Source: Subtercola lobariae
GTDB lineage: Bacteria; Actinomycetota; Actinomycetes; Actinomycetales; Microbacteriaceae
NCBI RefSeq assembly: GCF_014640255.1
Contig: NZ_BMGP01000002.1
Location: 186,001-250,000, forward strand
Length of the DNA stretch: 64,000 bases
Direction of reading: 5' to 3'
The notes beneath the pieces were generated by a model. That model saw nothing but the letters and a program-made list of their open reading frames with translations, did no database searches and had not been told where the DNA came from. Numbering within the stretch: the stretch's first letter is position 1; every line of letters starts with the position of its first letter. Made by a program: the position numbers and the translations under genes. Of the stretch, positions 53,787 to 62,661 are shown piece after piece.

Positions 53787-53805
53787 TAAGGTTCGCCTAA
53801 CCGTC
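53787..53805. promoter_or_regulatory. Candidate IdeR/DtxR iron box upstream of carD
   Basis: The 19 bases at 53787 read TAAGGTTCGCCTAACCGTC against the consensus TWAGGTWAGSCTWACCTWA, 16 matches of 19 with an intact GGT...ACC core. It lies between carD and the divergent lipoprotein gene, near the expected -35 region of a leftward promoter whose -10 may be TAAACT. Confidence 0.6.
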
Positions 53806-53891
53806 TCGGCCCCGCCCACCCGATAGGCTAAACTCGTAGCGTTTTACCGCCCGTGTAACTTGACCGGCGGCAGCCACTTCTGGAGGGTTTT

Positions 53892-54392
53892 GTGAGAACA
53901 CGGTCACGGTACGCGGCATCCATTCTGGTGGCTCTGGCGATCGGTGCGTCTGCTACAGGATGCGCGTTCATCACGCCTCAGGCGACGACCACCATCGTCG
54001 AGTCGGCCAACGGCGTCAACGGTAACGTCGCCCCGAACCTCGCCATGCGCAACGTCACGCTGATCAGCGATGACGGCAAGACGGCGAGCCTCTTGGCCAC
54101 CCTCGTGAACACCGACATCACGGGCAACCTCGTCACGATTCAGTACGTCAATTCGGCGGGCGCGAGCGTCACCGAGTCAGCCTACGTCGACGCGGGCGCC
54201 ACGCTGCAGATCGGCGGCGTTCCCGACAAGAAGATCATCTTGACCGGAATCGACGCGAAGGCCGGCACCCTGTTCCCCGTCTTCTTCCAGTACGGCGACC
54301 AGACCGGCACGAAGCTCCTGGTTCCCGTGCTCACCAGCGACTGGCCGCAGTACAAGGGCCTAGCCCCGGCCGACGCCGCCATCAACCCGTAA
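53892..54392 (+). CDS. Probable lipoprotein
   Basis: GTG 53892 after TGGAGGG, 166 residues. The signal peptide SILVALAIGASATGCAF ends in a lipobox-like A-T-G-C. The mature part is Val/Thr/Ala-rich beta sequence (MRNVTLISDDGKTASLLATL, VTESAYVDAGATLQIG) of the type seen in small copper-chaperone-like or unknown actinobacterial lipoproteins, without His/Met metal motifs. Divergent from carD. Confidence 0.8.
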   Translation: MRTRSRYAASILVALAIGASATGCAFITPQATTTIVESANGVNGNVAPNLAMRNVTLISDDGKTASLLATLVNTDITGNLVTIQYVNSAGASVTESAYVDAGATLQIGGVPDKKIILTGIDAKAGTLFPVFFQYGDQTGTKLLVPVLTSDWPQYKGLAPADAAINP

Positions 54393-54457
54393 CCGCCGCT
54401 AGCCACTCACCCGCTGAGCGTGGTCTGGCGCGACGGAATGCAAGGCGGAGGCGGAGG

Positions 54458-54476
54458 GTCGCACTGCTAGTGCGAC
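54458..54476. repeat. Short perfect hairpin between convergent genes
   Basis: GTCGCACT-GCT-AGTGCGAC between the lipoprotein and regX3 genes; there is no T run, but it may still end transcription. Confidence 0.6.
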
Positions 54477-54516
54477 TGACGCCGACAACGCCGCAGGCCG
54501 ACGTGCCAGGCCGCGC

Positions 54517-55197
54517 TCAGGCCTCGAAGCGGTAACCGAGGCCTCGTACGGTGACGAGCAGCACGGGGTCGCTGGGCGCCTTCTCGATTTTCGAGCGGAT
54601 GCGCTTGATGTGAACATCCAGCGTCTTCGTGTCGCCGAAGTAGTCTGAGCCCCAGACCCGGTCGATCAACTGACCTCGAGTCAAAACGCGCCCGGCGTTG
54701 CGCAGCAACAGTTCGAGCAGCTCGAACTCCTTCAGCGGCATGGGGGTGTCGACGCCGCCGACCGCTACCGTGTGGCGCTCGACATCCATGCGCACGGGGC
54801 CGGCCTCGAGCACGGGTTCACCCAGATCATCCGCTTCGGTGCGACGACGCATGACGGCACGGATGCGCGCCAGCAGCTCGCGTGACGAGTACGGCTTCGT
54901 GACGTAGTCGTCGGCGCCCAGCTCGAGTCCCACCACCACGTCGACCTCGGAGTCTTTGGCGGTGAGCATGATGATGGGCACCTGCGAGCGCGTACGGATC
55001 TGCCGGCACACCTCGGTACCCGGAATACCCGGAATCATCAGGTCGAGCAGAATCAGGTCGACTCCCCCGCGATCGAATTCGACTAGCGCGCTCGGCCCGT
55101 CGGGCGCGAGCGTGACCTCGTAGCCTTCCCGCCCGAGCAGGTAGGCCAGTGGCTCGCTCAAAGACGCTTCGTCTTCGACCAGCAGAATGTGTATCAC
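54517..55197 (-). CDS. regX3: Response regulator RegX3
   Basis: 226 residues. The receiver has VEDEASL, Asp52 in LILLDLMIPGIPG, Thr in MLTAKD and Lys in YVTKPYSSRE. The winged helix MPLKEFELLELLLRNAGRVL ... TVRGLGYRFEA follows. Overlap with the kinase gene (4 bp), divergence from phoU and the nearby gpmA reproduce the senX3-regX3 phosphate-starvation locus of mycobacteria and relatives. Confidence 0.93.
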   Translation of the reverse strand: MIHILLVEDEASLSEPLAYLLGREGYEVTLAPDGPSALVEFDRGGVDLILLDLMIPGIPGTEVCRQIRTRSQVPIIMLTAKDSEVDVVVGLELGADDYVTKPYSSRELLARIRAVMRRRTEADDLGEPVLEAGPVRMDVERHTVAVGGVDTPMPLKEFELLELLLRNAGRVLTRGQLIDRVWGSDYFGDTKTLDVHIKRIRSKIEKAPSDPVLLVTVRGLGYRFEA

Positions 55198-56348
55198 TGT
55201 TGTTCTCCTAGTGAGGCCGTTGCGGCGTGAGACGCCGCAGGCAACCGGATGGTGAAGGTCGAGCCGTGCAACGGCTGCGACCAGACGCGAATATCTCCGC
55301 CGTGGTTTTCGATGACGTGTTTGACGATGCTGAGGCCGAGCCCCGTGCCGCCGGTGTTACGCGAACGGGCCTGATCGACGCGAAAGAAGCGCTCGAACAC
55401 CCGCCCGAGATCTTCTTCGGGTATACCGACACCCTGGTCGGTGACGGCGATCTCGACGATACCCTCAGTGACTCGTACTCCGACGCCGATGCGGGTGCCC
55501 TCCCCCGAATACTGCACGGCGTTCGCAATGAGGTTGTGCAGAGCCAGCACGAGCAGGCCCTCGTCGCCGAAGACCTGGGCGCCTTTTTCGCCCCCAGACA
55601 CAATGGTCACCATGCGAGCATCCACTTGCACATGATTCTGGTCGATGGCGTTGGCCACGACTGTGTCGACGTCGACGAGTTCTGCGCTGGTGAGCACGTC
55701 AGAGGCCTGCAGGCGTGAGAGCTCGATGATCTCGCGCGTGATGCGGCCCAGGCGCTGAGCCTCGGTTTCGAGGCGCTTGGCGAATTTGCGCACCTGCACG
55801 GGGTCGTCTGAGGCCGGTTCGAGCGCCTCGGCGAGCAACGAGATCGCGCCGATCGGGGTTTTGAGTTCGTGGCTGATGTTGGCGATGAAGTCGCGCCGCA
55901 CCTCTTCGAGGCGGTGCGCCTCGGTGCGGTCGTCGGCGAGCAGCAAAAGGTAACGGCTGCCGAGTCGGGCGACCCGCACCTGCAGGTGAATGGTGGCGTC
56001 GCCGAACGGGCCCCGGGCGAGGCTGACGTCTCGCGACACGGGTTCGCCGGTGCGCCTGACCGAGTCGACCATGTCGACGAGCTCCGGATGCACGAGACCC
56101 TGGTTCCAGACCAGGCCGAACGCCAAGGCGGCCGGCGACACCTTGACGACGTTATTCGAGGCGTCGAGCACCACGCCCGCAGAATCGATGGCATCGATCA
56201 CCTGGTCGACACCATCGGGAACAGAGGGGTCGACGATGATCGCGGCACGTTCTGAGCGGCGTGCCGAGGCAAACAGAATGAACACGAAAACCGAGCCGAC
56301 GGCGAGGCCGAGTGCCACAGAGAGCAGCACCAACAAGCCTGAATCCAT
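55194..56348 (-). CDS. senX3: Sensor histidine kinase SenX3
   Basis: ATG 56348 (MDSGLLVLLSV) is chosen; the upstream open frame is basic and not family-like. The 384-residue product has one N-terminal membrane helix, a PAS-like domain, HisKA His160 in FIANISHELKTPIGAISLL, N box HNLIANAVQYS, and G boxes DQGVGIPEEDL and GGTGLGLSIV. It senses phosphate status together with PhoU and the Pst transporter by homology. Confidence 0.93.
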   Translation of the reverse strand: MDSGLLVLLSVALGLAVGSVFVFILFASARRSERAAIIVDPSVPDGVDQVIDAIDSAGVVLDASNNVVKVSPAALAFGLVWNQGLVHPELVDMVDSVRRTGEPVSRDVSLARGPFGDATIHLQVRVARLGSRYLLLLADDRTEAHRLEEVRRDFIANISHELKTPIGAISLLAEALEPASDDPVQVRKFAKRLETEAQRLGRITREIIELSRLQASDVLTSAELVDVDTVVANAIDQNHVQVDARMVTIVSGGEKGAQVFGDEGLLVLALHNLIANAVQYSGEGTRIGVGVRVTEGIVEIAVTDQGVGIPEEDLGRVFERFFRVDQARSRNTGGTGLGLSIVKHVIENHGGDIRVWSQPLHGSTFTIRLPAASHAATASLGEQQ

Positions 56349-56505
56349 AGCGACTACACTAATGACTCGCGCCAGTCGCCTGATCTTCTTTGCCGCCCGT
56401 GGGCAGGCGCGCCGCTCGATGTTCAAGCGTTCGGCACCTTCTGTTAACCTCGGATAGGCAAGATGGCGGCATATGCCCGGCGCGCCACGCTCGACGAATA
56501 CGCGT

Positions 56506-56537
56506 CAGTGACTCGATCGTGACAGTGACTCGCTCGT
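56506..56537 (+). promoter_or_regulatory. Direct repeat in the senX3/phoU intergenic region
   Basis: CAGTGACTCGATCGT and CAGTGACTCGCTCGT, start to start 17 bp, about 80 bp before phoU. The 268-bp gap 56349-56616 has no gene and must hold both promoters; such repeats could be response-regulator sites. Confidence 0.45.
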
Positions 56538-56616
56538 TCGAACGAAGCACTGTGGCATCGGTTCGGTGCAACCGCGCCACATCAGCACGAAGCACCGCAG
56601 AGAGGATCCACCACAC

Positions 56617-57273
56617 ATGCGCGAGGTATTTCAGCAAGAGCTGCGCGAGGTTCAAGAGCGTCTGGTCGAAATCAGCAAGCTCGTTGTGATCGCCATCACC
56701 AACGCCACGGCCGCCTTCAACGAGTCGAACGTGTCGCTGGCCGAACAGGTGATCGCCGACGACCCCAAGATCGACGCGCTCGCCTCAGACCTCGACGAGC
56801 TCGCCATCAGCATCATGGCGCTGCAGCAGCCCGTGGCGCGCGACCTGCGCATCGTGGTGAGCGCTCTGCGCATGAGCGCGTCGCTCGAGCGCATGGGCGA
56901 CATCGCCCAGCACATCGCCCAGCTGGCGCGGTACCGCTACCCCGAGAAGGTGGCTCAAGACAAGCTGCTCGGCACATTCAACGAGATGGGCCGCCTCGAC
57001 GTAGAGGTCGCCGAGAAGCTCGCGCGCCTCATCGAGACCGAAGACCTCACCCTCGCCGACGAGATGCGCGACATCGACGACCGCATCGACGAGCTGCACC
57101 TCAGCGTCTTCGAGACCGTACTCAGCGAGAGCTGGGCGGGAACATCCGTCAACACGGTCGACGTCACCCTCGCGTCGCGGTACCACGAGCGCTTCGCCGA
57201 CCACGCGGTCAGCATCGCGAAGAAGGTCAAGTACCTCGCCACGGGCGAGTGGACGGGCGCCGGCCAGCGCTGA
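56617..57273 (+). CDS. phoU: Phosphate-signalling protein PhoU
   Basis: ATG 56617, 218 residues, two repeats of a three-helix bundle: LALASDLDELAISIMAL-type and RDLRIVVSALRMSASLERMGDIAQHI in the first, RYHERFADHAVSIAKKVKYL in the second, with the conserved E/DxxxD metal patches. It restrains phosphate uptake and SenX3 signalling. It is divergent from senX3. Confidence 0.95.
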   Translation: MREVFQQELREVQERLVEISKLVVIAITNATAAFNESNVSLAEQVIADDPKIDALASDLDELAISIMALQQPVARDLRIVVSALRMSASLERMGDIAQHIAQLARYRYPEKVAQDKLLGTFNEMGRLDVEVAEKLARLIETEDLTLADEMRDIDDRIDELHLSVFETVLSESWAGTSVNTVDVTLASRYHERFADHAVSIAKKVKYLATGEWTGAGQR

Positions 57274-57353
57274 CCCCGGGCATCCGGAACCACCCGCTGA
57301 CGCACACAAACCTTGCCCCGCACCTCGAGCTGCCGAGCCGATGCGCGCGAGGG

Positions 57354-57399
57354 TTGCGCAAAGGCACCTACAGGCGCGGGCGCGGGTGCTTTTGCGCAA
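57354..57399. terminator. Bidirectional terminator-like palindrome after phoU
   Basis: TTGCGCAAAGGCACC and GGTGCTTTTGCGCAA, one G-T pair, 16-base loop. The same design and core as 49239-49288. Confidence 0.75.
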
Positions 57400-57428
57400 C
57401 GCAGGCGACGGGGGTGGCGGGTAGCGCG

Positions 57429-57459
57429 AAAAAGCCCCGCAGCCGAGAGGGTGCGGGGC
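57429..57459 (-). terminator. Rho-independent terminator of gpmA
   Basis: On the minus strand GCCCCGCA, ten-base loop, TGCGGGGC, then five T; 21 bp beyond the gpmA stop. Confidence 0.85.
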
Positions 57460-57479
57460 CTTCGGAAGGCGGGGCCCGC

Positions 57480-58229
57480 TTACTTTTTGCCCTGGGCGGC
57501 TACGGCGGCGGCGCCGGCAGCGGCGGCCTCGGGGTCGAGGTACGCGGCGGGCGCGAGGGGTGCGAAGTTCTCGTCGAGCTTGTAGACCAGCGGGATGCCC
57601 GTGGGAATGTTGAGCTCGGCGATGTCGTCGTCTGAGATGCCATCGAGGTGCTTCACGAGCGCACGCAGCGAGTTGCCGTGGGCGGTGACCAGCACGGTCT
57701 TGCCGGCAGCCAGGTCGGGTGTGATGTCGCTGTGCCAGTACGGGAGCATCCGCTCGACCACGTCTTTCAGGCACTCGGTGCGCGGAACGGCGTCACCGAG
57801 GTCTGCGTAGCGCGGGTCGTGCACTTGCGAGTACTGGTCGTCGTCGGCCAAGGGGGGCGGCGGAACATCGTACGACCGGCGCCAGATCTGAAACTGCTCC
57901 GGGCCGTACTCGGCGAGCGTCTGCGCCTTGTCTTTGCCTTGCAGTGCGCCGTAGTGGCGTTCGTTGAGGCGCCACGAGCGCTTCACGTCGATCCAGAGGC
58001 GGCCGGCGCCTGCCAGCGCGTAGTTCGCGGTCTCGATGGCGCGCACCAGGCGCGATGTGTAGAGCACGTCGGGGGTGAGCCCCGACTCGGCCAGCAGCTG
58101 CCCGGCGCGCTTGCCCTCGGCGACACCCTGCTCGCTCAGCCCCACATCGACCCAGCCCGTGAAAAGGTTCTTCTGGTTCCAGTCGCTGTTGCCGTGGCGC
58201 AGCAGTATCAAGGTGTAAGGCTCAGTCAT
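57480..58229 (-). CDS. gpmA: 2,3-bisphosphoglycerate-dependent phosphoglycerate mutase
   Basis: 249 residues. The catalytic [45 protein letters not shown] and [15 protein letters not shown] (second His) are all present. It interconverts 3- and 2-phosphoglycerate in glycolysis. An Ala-rich tail is unusual but short. Its position by phoU/senX3 is conserved in related species. Confidence 0.95.
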   Translation of the reverse strand: MTEPYTLILLRHGNSDWNQKNLFTGWVDVGLSEQGVAEGKRAGQLLAESGLTPDVLYTSRLVRAIETANYALAGAGRLWIDVKRSWRLNERHYGALQGKDKAQTLAEYGPEQFQIWRRSYDVPPPPLADDDQYSQVHDPRYADLGDAVPRTECLKDVVERMLPYWHSDITPDLAAGKTVLVTAHGNSLRALVKHLDGISDDDIAELNIPTGIPLVYKLDENFAPLAPAAYLDPEAAAAGAAAVAAQGKK

Positions 58230-58312
58230 GCTCTCAGTCTAGCGAGCAGTGGATGCCCGGCTCAGGCCGCGCGTACCCCTCAGCCGCTCGCCCCTGGCCA
58301 TAGGCTTTGGGT

Positions 58313-59299
58313 ATGCCTATCGGCGCCATCACGCGGGGAACCACCAACACGAATCGCCTGCGCCGCGTCGACCGCTTCATCGCCGCAGAGCCCCTGCTGC
58401 GCCACGTGCACGACCCGCTCGTGGTGGATCTCGGCTACGGTGCCAGCGGGGTGACGACCTTCGAGTTGCAGCAGCGGCTGGCGAAGGTGCGCTCTGATGT
58501 GGCGGTGGTGGGGCTCGAGATCTCGCCCGAGCGGGTGGCGACGGCGCGGCAGCAGCTCGAGCTGGTGCGCGCGGGTTCCACTGGGTTCGCCGCTGAGGCG
58601 CGAGTGAGTTTTGCGCTGGGAGGGTTCGAGGTGCCGCTGCCGCGGGGTCGGCGGGCGGCGGTCATCCGTGCGTTCAACGTGCTGCGGCAGTACGACGAGG
58701 GTCAGGTCGTTGAGGCGTGGCAGCGCATGGCGAGCCGCCTGCAGGCCGCCGCGCCGGTCGGCGGCGCGGCGGGCGGCGGCGGCACGATCGGCGGCGGCGC
58801 GGGTCGCGGCACGGCGGTCGGTGGCGGCGCGCCGGACGGCGGCACGGCGGTCGGTGGCACGGCGGTCGGTGGCGCGGCGGGTGTGCAACCCAGGGGTGGC
58901 GCTGGCGGCGGGATGCTCGTGGAGGGCACCTGCGACGAAATCGGCCGCGTGGCGAGTTGGGTATCGCTCTCGGCAGCGGGGCCCCAGACGTTCACCGTTT
59001 CGTTGCGGCTGGCGGGGCTCGAGCATCCGTCGATCGTGGCCGAACGGCTGCCGAAAGTGTTGATTCACCGTAATGTGGCGGGCGAGCGCATCCACTCTCT
59101 GCTGCTCGACCTCGACGACGCGTGGCAGCGAAATGCTCCGCTCTCGGTGTACGGGCCACGGCAGCGCTGGGTCGCGAGCATCCACGCCCTCGCCGCAGCG
59201 GGCTGGCCGGTGCTCGGCACGCCCGCCCGCTGGCGGCTCGGCGAGCTCACCCTGCCCTGGGCCGCGGTTGAGCCCCTCGGGTTCGCTTACCCGAGCTGA
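58313..59299 (+). CDS. Class I SAM-dependent methyltransferase-like protein with Gly-rich insertion
   Basis: From ATG 58313 (GTG-like alternative two codons upstream), about 328 residues. VVDLGYGASGVTTFELQQRL is motif I, VVGLEISPERVATARQQL motif II, AVIRAFNVLRQYDE motif IV. About 55 residues of Gly/Ala/Thr repeats (TAVGG, GGAAGG) are inserted at roughly 150-205, then LVEGTCDEIGRVASWV resumes the fold. Substrate unknown; divergent from gpmA. Confidence 0.8.
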   Translation: MPIGAITRGTTNTNRLRRVDRFIAAEPLLRHVHDPLVVDLGYGASGVTTFELQQRLAKVRSDVAVVGLEISPERVATARQQLELVRAGSTGFAAEARVSFALGGFEVPLPRGRRAAVIRAFNVLRQYDEGQVVEAWQRMASRLQAAAPVGGAAGGGGTIGGGAGRGTAVGGGAPDGGTAVGGTAVGGAAGVQPRGGAGGGMLVEGTCDEIGRVASWVSLSAAGPQTFTVSLRLAGLEHPSIVAERLPKVLIHRNVAGERIHSLLLDLDDAWQRNAPLSVYGPRQRWVASIHALAAAGWPVLGTPARWRLGELTLPWAAVEPLGFAYPS

Positions 59300-59318
59300 C
59301 AAACGGGCCGCTCGCCGA

Positions 59319-60407
59319 TCAGAGGGTGGGGAGCGCCGCCTGCGCCTGGGCCGAGGTGAGGCCAGTGGCGGTGAGGAGGTCCATGACGAGGGGGCGCAAG
59401 TCCATGACAACGGAGTCTTCTTGCAGGGTTCCGTCGGGAAAGGTCTCGTCGGGGTTGAGCTTCACGGCCACGAGAATGAGGTTCTGCCGAACGAGCGGCA
59501 GCACCATCGCGTCGTCGAGGCTCTGCTCGAGCAGGTTCACGGCGCTGACCAGAACCGAGAGCAGGTCGGCGAACTCGTGGCGCGGTGCGCCGTCGCGCAT
59601 CACCACACTGAGCCGCCGGGTGACGACGCGAAGGTCGCGCACGGCGAGATCAACGCCGGTGAGCAGCCGCCGCTGTCGATGCAGTTCGGGCAGCCGGCGC
59701 CTCAGCCATGGCGAGATACTGGCGATGCCGATGGCCGAGTCGAGCGACGTGCGCCACTGATCCATCAGAGGCTGCGTCGATCGTGCCTCGTCGAGCACCT
59801 GGCCGATGTCGCTGTCGGGGCCGCGGCGAAGCTCGATCACCAGATCGTCGACGATGCGCGAAAACGTGCGCAGCACCCGCCGGGCGTCTTTCAGTGCGAC
59901 CTTCGACGCGTCTCGCGGCACCAGCGCGGTCACGATCAGCGCGATCGCCCCGCCTACGAGCCCGTCGATCGTGCGCGTGAACGGCCCGCCCGGCGCAATC
60001 GGCAGCATGGCGACGAGAGCCGATTGCACGGCGGCCACGATGGCGAATCCCGGCTGCGGCGAGATGAATCGCGCCACGAAGAGCGTCACCACGAGACTCA
60101 AGCCGAGCTGCCAGAGCCCCTGCCCGAAGCCGAGCAGAATGAGCTCGCTGAGGGTGATGCCCAGGGTGACGCCCAGAGCGGTCTCGAGAACCCGAATGGG
60201 TCGGGCATCCCGAGCGAAACCGAGGCTCGACAGGGTGACCGTCACGGCCGTGATGGGCGCCGCATGGGCGAGTCCGTAGTGCGACACCGAGTACGCCGCG
60301 ACCACGGCGATGACGAGCTGCAGGATGGCCGGGGCAGACCCTACCGACCGCCGAAACCCGGTGCGCGAGGTGACCCTCATCCACCGCGAGCCCGCCTTGG
60401 CTATCAC
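59319..60407 (-). CDS. FUSC/aromatic-acid-exporter-like membrane protein
   Basis: 362 residues. Five or six hydrophobic segments in the N-terminal half (ILQLVIAVVAAYSVSHY; GLWQLGLSLVVTLFVARF; FAIVAAVQSALVAML; GLVGGAIALIVTALV) are followed by a helical cytoplasmic domain, the layout of FUSC family (PF13515) transport proteins. Substrate unknown. It follows the ygfZ gene by 22 bp on the same strand. Confidence 0.85.
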   Translation of the reverse strand: MIAKAGSRWMRVTSRTGFRRSVGSAPAILQLVIAVVAAYSVSHYGLAHAAPITAVTVTLSSLGFARDARPIRVLETALGVTLGITLSELILLGFGQGLWQLGLSLVVTLFVARFISPQPGFAIVAAVQSALVAMLPIAPGGPFTRTIDGLVGGAIALIVTALVPRDASKVALKDARRVLRTFSRIVDDLVIELRRGPDSDIGQVLDEARSTQPLMDQWRTSLDSAIGIASISPWLRRRLPELHRQRRLLTGVDLAVRDLRVVTRRLSVVMRDGAPRHEFADLLSVLVSAVNLLEQSLDDAMVLPLVRQNLILVAVKLNPDETFPDGTLQEDSVVMDLRPLVMDLLTATGLTSAQAQAALPTL

Positions 60408-60429
60408 GGTCGCGTCTCAGCCACGCCGA

Positions 60430-61755
60430 TCAGCGCCGCTGGGCGCTTAAGCGCGGCAGGCGCGGAATGCGCCCGACGGCCGCCCCCGCCTCGGGCGGAA
60501 CGATGATCTCTTGCGCAGCCGGCACCAGAATGCCCTCGCTCGCCACGACGAGCACGGCGTCAACCGGAGTGCTGCGCTTCACGATGGCCAGGGCGATGGG
60601 CCCGAGTTCGAAGTGCTGGGCGCTGGCGGTGATCGTTCCGACTGAGTTCGGCCCTGCAGAGTTCAGCCCCGCAGAGTTCGGGCCCGCAGAGTTCGGCCCC
60701 GCTGAGCCTGACCCCACGGCGCCTGACCCCGCAGCGTCTGAGTCGGCGGAGTCTGAGCCCGCGGAGCCTGACCCGGCAGCGGCCGGCGTCGCCTCGGCAT
60801 CGGCCCGGGCATCCTGAACCCGCACCTCGTCGCCAGGGGCCGGCAGCACCGAATCTGAGCCGTCGAGGTGCAGCAGCACGAGCCGGCGGGGCGGATGCCC
60901 GAGGTTGTGCACCTTCGCCACCGTCTCTTGCCCGCGGTAGCAGCCCTTGTTGAGGTGCACGGCCGAACGCATCCAGTCGACCTCGTGCGGAATCAGCCGC
61001 TCGTCAGCTTCCGTCGCCAGCCGCGGCCGCCACGCCGCGATGCGCAGCGCCTCGGCGGCCAGGGTTCCGGCCACTTCGATCTCGCCACGCGAAGCAGCGG
61101 CCGCGAGCGCGGGCAGTTCGTCGCGGGCGACCAGCACCTCGCTCCAGCTGTAGTCGGCACCCGGATGCTCGTCGATCTCTGCGTACTGATGACCACCCGT
61201 GACGACCGCACTCCACGGGTCGCGCCACACCACCGCAAGCCCGTTCGGAGCGGAGACGAACGCCTCCACAGCAGCAGCCGCTCCGGCCTCGCCCTCGCCC
61301 GCACTTTCGAGTGCGGAGTCTGCAACCGGCGCCCACCCCACCGTGGCGAACTCGTCCGTACGGTCGGCCACCTCGACCCGCAGCGTGAACCGCATGCGGT
61401 CAAGCCAGGTGTAAAGAGGCAGCGTCTCGGCAGAATCGATCAGCAGCCACGCCGTCACGCCGTCGTCGAACACCCGAATGGCGTGCTCGATGCGTCCGCT
61501 CGGGTCGAGCAGCAGCGTTTCGGCCGACGAACCAGGTGTGAGGTTCTTGAGACTCTGGCTGGTGACCGAGTCGAGCCAGCTCAGCCGGTCGACTCCGGTC
61601 ACCGAGAGAACTCCGCGGTTGGAGAGGTCGACGATGGCCCCGCCGAGCAGGCGCCGCTGCTCTCGCAGGGGGTTTCCGTAGTGAGCGGGCACCCCGGCGG
61701 CGTCGCCACTGCCTTCGACGGCGCCGGGAAGGGCGAGAAACGGCGAAGCGGTCAT
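60430..61755 (-). CDS. ygfZ: YgfZ/GcvT-like folate-binding protein
   Basis: ATG 61755 (MTASPFLALPG) is preferred to the ATG three codons earlier. The 441-residue product has GVLSVTGVDRLSWLDSVTSQ, the tetrahydrofolate-binding core, the YgfZ signature HLNKGCYRGQETVAKVHNLG and PPRRLVLLHLDG. It helps assemble or repair Fe-S clusters. An insertion of pentapeptide-like repeats (SAGPN, SAGLN) with Ser-Asp-Ala runs of about 60 residues lies before the final strand. Confidence 0.9.
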   Translation of the reverse strand: MTASPFLALPGAVEGSGDAAGVPAHYGNPLREQRRLLGGAIVDLSNRGVLSVTGVDRLSWLDSVTSQSLKNLTPGSSAETLLLDPSGRIEHAIRVFDDGVTAWLLIDSAETLPLYTWLDRMRFTLRVEVADRTDEFATVGWAPVADSALESAGEGEAGAAAAVEAFVSAPNGLAVVWRDPWSAVVTGGHQYAEIDEHPGADYSWSEVLVARDELPALAAAASRGEIEVAGTLAAEALRIAAWRPRLATEADERLIPHEVDWMRSAVHLNKGCYRGQETVAKVHNLGHPPRRLVLLHLDGSDSVLPAPGDEVRVQDARADAEATPAAAGSGSAGSDSADSDAAGSGAVGSGSAGPNSAGPNSAGLNSAGPNSVGTITASAQHFELGPIALAIVKRSTPVDAVLVVASEGILVPAAQEIIVPPEAGAAVGRIPRLPRLSAQRR

Positions 61756-61790
61756 GGCGAGCATCCAGTCAGTTGTTATGTCGACTCGGG

Positions 61791-61880
61791 CATCGAATCA
61801 ACGAAAGTCATCGAATCAACAAAAGTCATCAGATCAACAAAAGTCATTCGATCGACGCGAGTCACTCAGTCGACCCGGGC
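61791..61880 (+). repeat. Five 18-bp tandem repeats
   Basis: CATCGAATCAACGAAAGT-type units at 61791, 61809, 61827, 61845 and, degenerate, 61863. The last two run over the stop codon and last residues of the nitrobindin-like gene. Confidence 0.85.
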
Positions 61881-62462
61881 CAGACGGGCCGAAGCGTGTG
61901 TGCGCAGATCTTGGCCGAGGGCCGCGATGTCCCACGCCCACAGAAGATGACCCTGCACTAGACCATAAATGCGAGTGGCTGCCGAATATTGCTTCGCCGA
62001 GTGAGACCGCATCACGGCATCGGTCGCCAAATCGATGCGAGCCGACTTGACCTGGCCGATGTACAGCTCGTCGACGCCGCCTGGGTGCAGGAGGGAGACT
62101 TCGATGTCGAAGCCCTCATCAGCGTTGCGCAGGGTCTCGACCGCCTCGGTGCTGGCGTACGGCCGCGGGTCGGCGCCGGGCAGCATTGCCGGGCCCGGGT
62201 CGCCATCGACCGCGGGGCGGCTGAGCCGCCAATAGCCCATCTCGGTGACGAGCGGCGTCTGCTTCTCGTCGAGCAGCCAGGCATACGAGCTGTAGTTCAG
62301 GTACGGCAGGCCGTCTTGGCTGAAGCTGATGCGCTGGCCGAACTCGTAGTTGACCTTCTCGTCACCGATCGTGTAATCGATGACACCCGTACCCTCCCAG
62401 ACGCCCAGCAAGAACGACAGGGGAACGATCTCCGGCGGCAGGCCGGTGGGAATCTCGATCAT
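61866..62462 (-). CDS. Nitrobindin-like heme-binding beta-barrel (FABP-like)
   Basis: 198 residues. LSFLLGVWEGTGVIDYTIGD is the GxWxGxG signature of the nitrobindin/THAP4 family (PF08768); YSSYAWLLDE, EMGYWRLSRP and GGVDELYIGQVKSARIDL follow. Members bind heme b in an open barrel and convert peroxynitrite or nitric oxide; the proximal His near the C-terminus of the family is not obvious here. It is operonic with ygfZ and the 37-residue ORF. Confidence 0.85.
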   Translation of the reverse strand: MIEIPTGLPPEIVPLSFLLGVWEGTGVIDYTIGDEKVNYEFGQRISFSQDGLPYLNYSSYAWLLDEKQTPLVTEMGYWRLSRPAVDGDPGPAMLPGADPRPYASTEAVETLRNADEGFDIEVSLLHPGGVDELYIGQVKSARIDLATDAVMRSHSAKQYSAATRIYGLVQGHLLWAWDIAALGQDLRTHASARLARVD

Positions 62463-62471
62463 GAGAAGCGC

Positions 62472-62585
62472 TTAGCGCTGGCCGCGAAAGAGCCTCAAGA
62501 TGACGACGACCGAGGTGAACGCGATGCCGATACCCGCAAGGCCCAGCAACCCGAGATAGAAAAGTTCAAGAGGCACATATGACAT
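62472..62585 (-). CDS. Conserved-looking 37-residue membrane peptide
   Basis: ATG 62585, product MSYVPLELFYLGLLGLAGI then GIAFTSVVVILRLFRGQR. One membrane helix with a basic RLFRGQR end. I recall similar 35-40 residue proteins ending in KGQR or RGQR in related genomes. It is 9 bp upstream of the nitrobindin-like gene. The ribosome site is weak. Confidence 0.6.
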   Translation of the reverse strand: MSYVPLELFYLGLLGLAGIGIAFTSVVVILRLFRGQR

Positions 62586-62661
62586 GCACCAATTCTAGAG
62601 GGAACTTGATCTCGAACAGCACCAGCGTGGCCGGAAGGCCTGCGTCGGAGCCCCGTCAGCG

